Part shown: piece by piece, positions 37,301 through 44,123 of the stretch
Layout: the number at the start of each line of letters is the position of its first letter
Numbering within the stretch: position 1 is the first letter of the stretch
Assembly: GCF_020740795.1 (NCBI RefSeq)
Contig: NC_067282.1
Coordinates: 139,982,858-140,046,857, forward strand
Length of the DNA stretch: 64,000 nucleotides
DNA from: Apus apus
Lineage: Eukaryota > Chordata > Aves > Apodiformes > Apodidae
Reading direction: 5' to 3'
Made by a program: the position numbers and the translations under genes
Notes under the pieces: model-generated
What the model saw: the letters and a program-made list of their open reading frames with translations, nothing else
Databases searched by the model: none
What the model was told of the DNA's origin: nothing

Positions 37301-40300
37301 AGACAGCAGCAGTGCAGACTTTCCTCACCCTCTCCTGCCAACAGGCTTTAGCCATGACCTGGCAGAAAGGCCCTGACAGACAAGAGGGGAGTTCAGTTTC
37401 CACGACTGTGCATTCTTTGGCCGTGATGTGGTAGCTGCTAGCAAACAAGGCCATTATTACTAGCAGCCTCAAGGAATAGTTTTCTGTTTTCTAGGAGCTG
37501 GGCTGAGACAACTGGGGCTATTCATTGAGCCTAATGAATGCCATCAGACATCTTTTGGGTGCTTCCAGATCTGGGCAAGATTGTAGCTGGTGATCATGTT
37601 CACAGCAAAAATCTCTGCTGCCTGTTAGCAATCTTCTAACCCTTCAGTCCCAGTCAGGATGACAGTAAAATCAGTGATGTTGATTGCTGCAAAATTTCAC
37701 ATGCCGAGATGTCTGTGTTGGGATTTGGAGAGCACAGGATTTCCTCTGCTGAGATTTTCATCAAGACCTTTCTAAGTCTCATTAAAAAGCCAATACTACC
37801 AGCTGCCTGATGTATTGAAGTCCACTGGGGAGGGTCATATCTGTTACATCTTAATTGAAATCACTGAGAAAACTAATATTAAAACAAAATAGTTTAAAAA
37901 TTAACGTACTAGGAAATAGCATTTCAGAAGCCAGTAAGATTTATGGTTATGTGCCTGCATTTGAGAAAACCATTAATGCAGCTCAGCCTCTTTATTCAAA
38001 AATATGATAAAAGAAGATATTACGGAAACATTTCACAGCTTCTGGGTCCAAGCCTTCTCCTACTAATTTTAATGCCAAAACAGAAAGTGATTAGCACAGA
38101 AGTAGAAACCATTATGTCCCATTCCAAAGGCACACCACAGAAAAAGTACTCTCCCTTGTCTCATTGCTTCCCGAAACTATAAGCTAATTCAGCTTCTGAC
38201 CAATTCAGTAAAAAGGACTACTACACTTACTTCAGCTGGAGTAGGCAAGTGAAAACAGTTTACATGCTCTCTCCAATCTAGACCATTAAGTCAAGATGGA
38301 ACAAGACCAAAAGCATGCTTAGCTAATTTCCAGCACATTTATTTATATTTCAATCTTTTTCTACACTGCTTCTTTCCTGTTAGAGTGTTACACTAATGTT
38401 TGAGAGTTGAGACTTCTAAATCAAGAGTTTGATCACCTTCAGACCACACAGAATCAGTTACTGAGGTTGAGGCCATTTGGCAAATTTGATTCCTTATTTG
38501 GACTCATTTACTTGGGGACTTAAAAGCTGTGGGCATCTGGGTCTAGAGCTTCCATTTAGAGCCAACTACCATATCCAAACACCATGAGAAAGCAACTGTT
38601 GCAGCATGTCTAGCCCAACTGGAAGCAGGAAATACCAGGCATCTCACATCATGAGAAAGCTTGTTCTTATGAACTTTCCAGGCCACTTTTGTGAACCAAA
38701 AACTGTGGGGCAGTTCAGAAATGAAGACAGATTTTGCTTGCTAAAAACTGAACTTTACAGGCCAGATTTTGGTCACATTAAGAAAGTACATGTGCTTGTG
38801 TTGCACAACTGCAAAAGCAAAATCTGATTATGTAGATACCTTGTATTTTTTTCAGAATCCTGTTCATGATAAACTGCCCTCCTCTTAACTGCAAATATGT
38901 TTCAGAAATAGGCCTCACTGAATTTTTATGTCCTTGAGGCAGGAGGGAGGAGTGGAGATGGGAGCCTGTTCTTCATTTGGTTTGGAGTCTAAGATTGTAA
39001 ATTTTTCTTCACAAGTCAATAAGCAAAAACTGTTGTTTTCAAAACTGAACAAAACATTTTGAATGCTCAGCTTGGTATATATGCAAAAAATTTACCTTTT
39101 GGTGGATGGGTATTCAGCATTACACTCTAAGTGGGAACTCTCTTAAATTGTCTCAGCTTGATCATTCAAAAACAGATGCACTAAAAATTGCAAGTCACTT
39201 TTAAAAGTTTTACCAGTTCCCTGGAATATTACAACCTTGTGGCTGTGGTTTAAAAGTATGATGAGAGCTCCAGTGAGAGTTAACTGAGCTCTACATAAAA
39301 ACATGCAGGATGATGGCATCTCAAATCCTCTCCCAAATCAAAATTTGTGGTCAGTTACAGCCTCCTTTTTACATATATTTGTAATATTCAAAGATTGTGT
39401 GGAACAGAGAATATTACAAGCTAATTCTGTCTTGTGAAGAACTCTTCATATAATCCATCCTTTATTTTTTTTTTGCCCCACTCTTTCCTCTGCTTTCACC
39501 ATCAGGTTAGTTTAGAGGGATTTTTTGTTTTTCTAGTGCACTATTCTGAAGCACCTCCATTAAGTCTCATTTAACTCTTCCTCTTTCTAGAGTAACTTCT
39601 TGCAGTGTTGCCAATCTCTCTCCCTGCTCATAAGGAACCTTTCTTCTAACCAACTTCATAACTTCATTTGCCTTTTCAATCTCATGTGTACCTTACTCAA
39701 AATACGATAGCTTGGATTATCAAGGCAGGCAACTGGACATAAAAACTTGAGACATTATTTGTCTTCATCACTCTTTAAGGGTGAGCTAAGCATCTACAGC
39801 ATGTTTTTAATTAATCCAATAACTAAAAACCCTGGACCCAACTCCCTACAACCTTCAATGTTCCCAAGCAGCTGGAAAGGCAGCAAGCTGCCTGTTACTA
39901 GAGCTCTGTGCTGTCGTTCCCTTTAAGCAACACAGACCCTGCTGAACCCAAATGGGTCCAAACTCCAAGGCTCTGACCAGTCTGGATGTCTGATTATAAT
40001 CAGAGGGTATTTTGATACCTGCTGCATTGAACCAAAAGCACAGTTGCTACACAACGCTCGACATAGCTCCCTGTGTCCAGCGGTAACCTGAAGAGAAAAT
40101 GGTCCCCAAATCTTATTTACTTACCATACAGTAAAACACCATGGCACCAGCTCCTGTGTTTACAGTGGAAATGCAATGCAGTAAATTTTGTAGATTTTAT
40201 CTTTAAAACAAAAAAAGAATCTTGTATCATGGGGCACTGTAGTTTGGGGGGAAATCATTAGTTAAGGCAGTCAAGTGGTCAAAGGGCCTAGATTATTATT

Positions 40301-43300
40301 ATTATTGTTGTAAGAGTAGGTCTCAGTCATAGGGAAAAAGTTCACAGTAAGGTGGGAGGAAACCAGGGAAGGATGATTAGTTGATACAGTCCTGAAAAAT
40401 GTATCCCTAGGGTGCAAACCATCCTTGCATTATTGACTGAACTGCGTTTCCTGAAATACTTGTTCTAAGACAAACAGGACTTGGTTCTAAAGCCCCAAAG
40501 GAGCAAAATACTTAAGCATTTACTTCATTTTAAGCACATAAGTAGCTTCATCCCTATTTATTTCCGCAGGATTACCCATCTTGTTGAAGTGAAGCACATA
40601 AGTACTTTGCTGAACAAGCAACTTTCAGTTATAGGTCTCTCATTTATTTCCTTATCTCAAGTTCCCCTACAACATCTAGATCAATGGTTTACAAGTTACC
40701 TGATCTTTTTTGGAGGTAGGTTGGAGCTTCTCATCTGGTAACTTTTCCTTTTTAGCTTCCACTTTAGCCTCTTTTTCTTCCCCCTTTGTTTTTGGGTTTT
40801 TAATAAATTTATTTAATATGAAAACATTGCATCTGTTTGCACTTTTTATTTTCTCCACACTGTGTTCATGTACCAATCCTGTGTGCAGTCACATCTTCAC
40901 CATATGCTGCTGTGCCCACAACTCTGTGTGCAGTTGTGCTCCCTCCACCCCCTCCAAATGCTTCCATGTTCCCCCTTCTCAGCTTTTCTTGCTTGCGTGG
41001 CATCATGCTCACATGTCCCAGCAAAGAGCTCTCTTTTGTGATTGCATTTAACACACACGTTCCTCACACAGTTTACCAGGTGCTCATAATATTTTGTGCC
41101 AAGATGTGTCTGCCTCCACCTCATGTGTTACTGTGTTAGGCCAGTTTACAGCAGCTGAGAAAAAAGGCAGTGAAAAAACACCGAGGTTTGAACATGCAAG
41201 GGAGTGAGGTCAGGCATGTTGTGCACTACATTATTGGTAAGCAGAAGTAAGAAGTGTGATTTTTTTTAAAAGAGAAAGCCAGACAGAGGCATGAGTATTA
41301 GTCATTTTCATGCAGGAATAGATTTGTGAGGAAATTCCAATTCAATCTCTTTTGTTTTTATTTTCTTGCATTACATTTCTCAGAAATCACAGGTGCATTT
41401 TGGTGCAAAATGTTTACTGTACCTGTTTTCTTAGAAAAGCTGCTTGAGGTTTTTCCTCTTGTACTTTCTTCTCTTTTACCTGTATATCTTCTATTTTCTT
41501 TTCTTCCATCTTTCGTTTTTCTTTCAATTTCTCTGCTTCTAGCTTAGCCTTTTCTTCAGCTGCCCTCTTTTCCTCCTCTGCCTTAGCCCTCTCTCTTTCC
41601 TCAGCTGCCCTCTTTTCCTCCTCTGCCTTAGCCCTCTCTCTTTCCTCAGCTGCCCTCTTTTCCTCCTCTGCCTTAGCCCTCTCTCTTTCCTCAGCTGCCC
41701 TCTTCTCTTCTTCTGCTTTAGCCCTCTCTCTTTCCTCAGCTGCCCTCTTTTCTTCCTCTGCTTTCTGTTTTTCTTCAGCTGCTTTCTTTTCTTCCTCTGC
41801 TTTTAACCTCTCCCTTTCTTCTGCCTCAAGTTTCTCCCTTTCTTCTGCTTTCTTCCTTTCTTCCTCAGCCTTTTCCTCTTCCCTAAGTTTCTCTTTATCT
41901 ACAGCATCAGTTACACTCTGCTCCCCTTCCAGCACAGCATTTGTATCATTCTCTGCTTTGTGTTCCTCTGCATTTATAGCTAGATTTTTTGTTTCTACAG
42001 CTTCATCTGTGGATTTTTCTGCTGTCACATCTACCTGATTTTCCTCTATGGGGATTTCCTTTGGCTTCTCCTCCTTGTCTTCCTTTTTTTCCTCTTCTTC
42101 CCCATCTTGCCTCCAGTTGTTCCTTTGGTATGATTTGGTAACCATTTCCGTTTCCTCAATCTCATAGCGTCCTCGGCGTGTTTCAGCCTTTTCTTCTTTC
42201 CCTGTGGTCTCATTTACTTCTACATTGTTTACTTCTCTTCTGCTGGGCAGTGACAAGCTCCCATCTGTGATCGTGGGGTCAAATTCCTTTTGACGTTCCA
42301 GGGCTTCCTGTAGACGTTTTTGGCGTCTCTCCTCCCGTCTTGCCAGTCTCTCCAACAATGCAGCTTCATCATCTGTTCCCCCTGTGGTTGTAGTGCGCTT
42401 GGTTTCCTCTTCTGCCACACTATATAGAAGTCATAATTTTGCATTAAAATAAAATCTTTCTAACAATGTATGCACTTAGCTGTTTCAAGAAAAAAAAAGC
42501 AACCTTGCTGTAACATCATTCCATGGTTTCAAAACACAACAGGTTGAATACTTCAAAATTTAGCAAAATGGTTCCAGAGATTAAATTTTGGCATTTCTAG
42601 ATGTATAGGAATGCTATGTTTCACAATGTCAGAGGATGGAAAAGTTCCCTTCCAGACAATCTCCAACAGCCACTGAAGATCCCAGGAGTCCTACTGACCG
42701 CAGTAGGAACTGGAACAGTCCCTGACACCTGGAGCAGCTGAAATATGAACAGCCCTGAAAAAATCATCCTCTCCCTCTGCAACCTGCAGCAGAATACTTG
42801 GAAAACCTTAGCTTGCCTTAAGACCCTCTTCAGCTTGGCCCGAGGCATATGCAGTCTTCCCACTAGGCAGATTTTTTGAAGATGCTAAATAAGCAAGATA
42901 CTTTCTGACTTCAGCAAACTTCTCCAGCAACCTCCTTTCCTGCAATATTCTCCATAGATACAGTCTATAATGGGACAGCCTGGCAATTATGGGTGCAGTG
43001 AGGTTGTGATTGTCTGTACAGGGACAATAACCTGCTAGAAAATGCAGTGAACAGAGTACTTAATTTCAGACATGCAATTCAACACCTGAAGATATCAGGA
43101 CTGGATCTTGGCCTCAGTCCCCGGAGGTTTTTTGACTCCTTAAAAATTCAGCTGTTTAATTCTCCTATGTGCAGGCTTCTTCCCTGTTCCCAGTTTCCCC
43201 CCTTCCATTGAGAAGATTACAATCTCCTATCAAAAATGTTGCTGCTTCCCTATTTGTAGCCAGCCTATTTGTCCTTAACAGAATGTTACTTGTGTTCAGC

Positions 43301-44123
43301 AGCTATTAGCTTGACATCATAAGGTATATTTCTGTTTGATTCTAACAGTTGTGCTATGGCTACTGGAAATATGGATATTTCAGTTGTGACTATGTGAAAA
43401 CGAATAAATCGTGGACAGAATGAAAGGCCAGCTCTGTTCACACAGCTTGTGACAAGTGGTACCTCACTCCTTAAACTTTTCTACTGTTTATAGCTGTATG
43501 ACCCAGATGACATCAGAGCTGAGCTTTAGTGCTTACACACAGCTCCTTGCAGACATGCTTCAGCTGCAACTTAAGGCCTGGGTGCCCACGAGTCCCATGT
43601 GTCTTGGCCCCAAGACACCATGGCCCCTATATGCAGGACAAAAGATGTAAAGTTCTGTGAGCCAGAGGCAGACGTGCCTAAAGGAATCTAACAAGATGCA
43701 TCAGAGGTAATTTGCTTCATGAGTACCAGCTGAGTGACCCCACAGACAGCCCTGAGGACTACCCTGGAAGGTCCTGAGCATGACCTCAAGCCCAGCTTCA
43801 GTGATGCTCCCACCTTACTGTGTAGACACAGCCATTGGCACTCCTCACAGCGTTAGGTCCTCTTCAGAGGATGGCTAAACCTAGTACTTCAACTTTAAGT
43901 AGCTAAACAGATATCTTCAAGATAACTTCTCTACTCTGAACAAAAATTCCTGTTGATATAAACATCAGATGTTCACCTGTTTTGGGCATTAACTTCTGAT
44001 TTCTCTGTTACTTCTCCTGATAGATCTCCTTCTTCCTTTTGCCGGAGCCTCTCCTGTCGAGCCCGTCGGCGACGTTCTCTGGCGGCTTCTTCCTCATCAT
44101 CATCATTTCTCTGGTAGGACAGC
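13299..44123 (-). CDS. CALD1: Caldesmon (CALD1), 13 coding exons, 5' end outside window
   Basis: Caldesmon binds actin, tropomyosin, myosin and calmodulin. It inhibits actomyosin ATPase in smooth muscle and stabilises actin filaments in non-muscle cells. The exons on the - strand are 44123-43977, 42419-41423, 40783-40700, 35730-35582, 30858-30672, 29024-28884, 21101-21058, 20965-20887, 18684-18547, 17556-17461, 15401-15324, 15004-14971 and 13327-13299. All are GT-AG, in phase, and give 733 residues. In order they hold the N-terminal myosin-binding region, a Glu/Lys/Arg-rich single-alpha-helix repeat, the tropomyosin/troponin-T-like region with [14 protein letters not shown], and C-terminal actin/calmodulin sites around [10 protein letters not shown] and NLWEKQS. 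It ends GLRQFEKEP, as chicken caldesmon does. The exon with the start codon was not found and is inferred to lie beyond 64000. Confidence 0.96.
13328..14970 (-). other. CALD1 last intron
   Basis: Intron of 1643 nt. It holds an unusually CpG- and GC-rich block at about 13430-13850 (described separately); the rest is ordinary AT-rich intron. Confidence 0.8.
13430..13850. other. CpG-rich island inside the last CALD1 intron
   Basis: By eye this roughly 420-bp block has well over a dozen CpGs and high GC, in contrast with the AT-rich flanks. Both strands are open for 130-167 codons as a consequence of the composition. It matches no family I recognise. It could be an intronic CpG island, an alternative terminal exon or a fragment of an unknown GC-rich repeat. 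Confidence 0.6.
14971..15004 (-). CDS. CALD1: CALD1 micro-exon, [11 protein letters not shown]
   Basis: A 34-nt exon: 11 codons plus one base of the following Gly. The acceptor is caaacag and the donor AATG/gtaagt. It matches the VTATGKKSETN segment of chicken caldesmon. It was too short to appear as an open frame and was found by splicing the flanking exons. Confidence 0.92.
15324..15401 (-). CDS. CALD1: CALD1 exon with calmodulin site B
   Basis: It encodes [20 protein letters not shown] then KPSSSK (26 codons). NLWEKQS at 15348-15368 is the second calmodulin-contact tryptophan motif of caldesmon and overlaps the actin-binding C-terminus. The KPSSSK end is two residues shorter than the KPAASSSK of chicken. 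Confidence 0.95.
15402..17245 (-). other. CALD1 intron, part
   Basis: AT-rich intron with an AAAAC-type simple repeat at about 16030-16059 and no recognised exon. A purine-rich stretch near 16230-16330 gives a short open frame on the - strand only by composition. Confidence 0.65.
16030..16059 (+). repeat. (AAAAC)n simple repeat
   Basis: Tandem AAAAC units, about five copies after an A-run. Intronic microsatellite, probably length-variable. Confidence 0.85.
17246..17428 (-). mobile_element. Old CR1 fragment in CALD1 intron
   Basis: It starts with aatcatagaatgccaggttggaag in + orientation, the reverse complement of a CR1 3' end, then a diverged 'tggtccaacc...ctgtccaatg' body. The divergence suggests an older CR1 subfamily. 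The exon at 17461 lies only about 30 nt away. Confidence 0.8.
17461..17556 (-). CDS. CALD1: CALD1 exon, [19 protein letters not shown]
   Basis: It encodes 32 residues including the conserved [18 protein letters not shown] and then NKSPAPKPS, with proline-directed TP and SP sites. In mammals this region carries ERK/CDK1 phosphorylation sites that weaken actin binding. The acceptor is ttctgcag and the donor TCT/gtaagt. Confidence 0.96.
17557..18546 (-). other. CALD1 intron
   Basis: 990-nt intron, no recognised element beyond AT-rich sequence. Confidence 0.7.
18547..18684 (-). CDS. CALD1: CALD1 exon with calmodulin site A
   Basis: It encodes 46 residues, from [15 protein letters not shown] through [29 protein letters not shown] at 18574-18603 is the main calmodulin-binding tryptophan motif. 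The exon ends [10 protein letters not shown] with SP and TP phospho-acceptor candidates. The donor is AAG/gtatgt. Confidence 0.97.
18685..20886 (-). other. CALD1 intron
   Basis: 2202-nt intron. Short open frames (for example 18874-19170 and 19215-19493 on +) have no support. No mobile element recognised. Confidence 0.65.
20887..20965 (-). CDS. CALD1: CALD1 exon, [14 protein letters not shown]
   Basis: One base completes Ser, then 26 residues: [20 protein letters not shown] and [21 protein letters not shown] is among the most conserved vertebrate caldesmon segments. The acceptor is ttccacag and the donor GAG/gtaagt. Confidence 0.96.
21058..21101 (-). CDS. CALD1: CALD1 micro-exon, [14 protein letters not shown]
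   Basis: 44 nt: 14 codons plus AG of a Ser completed in the next exon across a 92-nt intron. [11 protein letters not shown] is shared by bird and mammal caldesmon. The acceptor is cttttctag and the donor AGAG/gtaaag. Confidence 0.95.
21102..23099 (-). other. CALD1 intron, part
   Basis: Beginning of a 7.8-kb intron (21102-28883). A moderately GC-rich patch at about 22120-22560 was noted but matches nothing I recognise. The last 200 bases before the CR1 copy may be diverged CR1 sequence. Confidence 0.55.
23100..23810 (+). mobile_element. CR1 LINE fragment with reverse-transcriptase remnants, internally deleted
   Basis: A + strand frame at 23129-23608 keeps CR1 ORF2 tail motifs: [19 protein letters not shown], then [31 protein letters not shown] and EHVQKRATK. 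The segment [17 protein letters not shown] runs directly into [13 protein letters not shown], so the catalytic reverse-transcriptase core between them is missing. The 3' end is lost after the 'aggttggacatgg' block. It is antisense to CALD1 and not autonomous. Confidence 0.88.
24416..24433 (+). repeat. (AC)9 microsatellite
   Basis: Uninterrupted dinucleotide run within a CALD1 intron. Confidence 0.9.
28556..28595 (+). repeat. Short direct repeat, 15 bp with 10-bp spacer
   Basis: AATACAACTCTAAGT occurs at 28556-28570 and again at 28581-28595, separated by AATACAAAGT, which repeats part of the unit. It looks like local slippage. Confidence 0.85.
28884..29024 (-). CDS. CALD1: CALD1 exon, [18 protein letters not shown]
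   Basis: It encodes 47 residues, [20 protein letters not shown] then [19 protein letters not shown] and SPKGSSLK. It is the end of the tropomyosin-binding, troponin-T-like helix and the start of the C-terminal actin-binding region. The donor is AAG/gtaacc. Confidence 0.97.
29025..30671 (-). other. CALD1 intron
   Basis: 1647-nt intron. On the CALD1 strand two T-runs (A-runs on + at 30615-30630 and 30634-30644) lie just downstream of the exon 30672 donor. No exon recognised. Confidence 0.7.
30672..30858 (-). CDS. CALD1: CALD1 exon, [20 protein letters not shown]
   Basis: One base completes Gly, then 62 residues: [17 protein letters not shown] followed by the coiled [36 protein letters not shown] and AERKAREE. 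This is the troponin-T-like tropomyosin-binding helix. The acceptor is tttctttcccag and the donor GAG/gtaagt. Confidence 0.97.
30859..34230 (-). other. CALD1 intron, part
   Basis: Start of a 4.7-kb intron (30859-35581). AT-rich with scattered short open frames on both strands, none convincing, and no mobile element recognised. Confidence 0.6.
34231..34342 (+). repeat. Copy A of a diverged direct duplication
   Basis: It aligns by eye with 35395-35494 in the same orientation. Shared blocks include gttagaa, TACCT, AATGAA, AGAG, TTGCCAAC and CAAGTCTTCTA; copy A has about 13 extra bases near 34257-34270. The family is not recognised. Confidence 0.65.
35005..35080 (+). repeat. (AAAC)n simple repeat
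   Basis: A-run followed by imperfect AAAC/AACA units, an intronic low-complexity tract. Confidence 0.85.
35395..35494 (+). repeat. Copy B of a diverged direct duplication
   Basis: Partner of 34231-34342, about 1.15 kb away, ending ttgccaacccaagtcttctattcag. It sits about 90 nt downstream of the CALD1 exon 35582-35730 donor in transcript order. Confidence 0.65.
35582..35730 (-). CDS. CALD1: CALD1 exon, [20 protein letters not shown]
   Basis: 49 codons plus two bases of Gly: [37 protein letters not shown] and [12 protein letters not shown]. It corresponds to chicken [20 protein letters not shown]. The acceptor is ctgagcag and the donor TTTGG/gtaagt. Confidence 0.96.
36829..36854 (+). repeat. 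A26 homopolymer
   Basis: Uninterrupted run of 26 A, with an AATAAA hexamer at 36783-36788 about 41 nt upstream on the same strand. It may be simple slippage or the tail of a retroposed copy. Confidence 0.85.
38492..38501. promoter_or_regulatory. CArG-box match (CCTTATTTGG)
   Basis: Perfect CC(A/T)6GG serum-response-factor consensus inside a CALD1 intron. Smooth-muscle genes including CALD1 are SRF/myocardin targets, but a 10-bp consensus of this kind is expected a few times by chance in 64 kb, so function is only a possibility. Confidence 0.3.
40700..40783 (-). CDS. CALD1: CALD1 exon, [16 protein letters not shown]
   Basis: 28 codons: [20 protein letters not shown] then QPTSKKDQ. Both the short and long isoforms join here: ENQ|GEEKEAK in non-muscle, KQ|GEEKEAK in smooth muscle. 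The acceptor aaaaacaaag is purine-rich and poor, but the phase and homology are clear. The donor is CAG/gtaact. Confidence 0.93.
40784..41422 (-). other. CALD1 intron
   Basis: 639-nt intron between the smooth-muscle extension and the GEEKEAK exon. Overlapping short open frames on both strands are shadows. Confidence 0.7.
41423..42419 (-). CDS. CALD1: CALD1 large exon (3a plus smooth-muscle 3b)
   Basis: 997 nt: one base completing Ser, then 332 codons from [14 protein letters not shown] to AAFLRKQ. The common part includes [40 protein letters not shown] and a second SYQRN motif. The smooth-muscle part (VDV onward) is Glu/Lys/Arg/Ala-rich with 15-residue [15 protein letters not shown] repeats, forming caldesmon's long single alpha-helix spacer. 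The internal donor CAG|gtagat at 42034/42033 would end the short exon at 42035 (385 nt); the long exon uses CAG/gtacag after 41423. The acceptor tctatatag is weak. Confidence 0.96.
41558..41776 (-). repeat. CALD1: 45-bp coding tandem repeat in CALD1
   Basis: On + the unit starts agctgccctctttt, at 41558, 41603, 41648, 41693 and 41738, spaced 45 bp; a 39-bp step to 41777 then breaks the register. Copies 1-3 (41558-41692) are base-for-base identical, copy 4 has a few changes and copy 5 is diverged and shorter. Translated, the units are [15 protein letters not shown]. All steps keep the frame. Confidence 0.93.
42033..42034 (-). promoter_or_regulatory. CALD1: Internal 5' splice site separating l- and h-caldesmon
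   Basis: GAAAATCAG|GTAGATGTG within the large exon. Human CALD1 is known to use the corresponding site in non-muscle cells, joining ENQ directly to GEEK. Removing 41423-42034 takes out 612 nt, exactly 204 codons, so both forms stay in frame. Confidence 0.8.
42420..43976 (-). other. CALD1 intron
   Basis: 1557-nt intron. No exon or mobile element recognised. Confidence 0.7.
43977..44123 (-). CDS. CALD1: CALD1 exon, [20 protein letters not shown]
   Basis: First CALD1 exon visible in this window. One base completes an Arg codon, then 48 residues: [32 protein letters not shown] and [16 protein letters not shown], plus two bases of Ser. It belongs to the N-terminal myosin-binding region common to all isoforms. 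The acceptor is ctgttacag and the donor CAG/gtgaac. The missing upstream exon must end in two bases of the Arg codon. Confidence 0.96.

Larger units (their letters stand above)
35731..40699 (-). other. CALD1 intron (4.97 kb)
   Basis: AT-rich intron. It contains a (GTTT)n patch near 36727-36747, an A26 run at 36829-36854 preceded by AATAAA, a perfect CArg-type motif at 38492-38501 and an (ATT)n at about 40292-40306. No exon or CR1 copy recognised. Confidence 0.65.

Noticed and set aside
42229-42444. 71-codon open frame overlapping the large CALD1 exon in another frame
   Set aside because: Shadow of the well-supported caldesmon frame.
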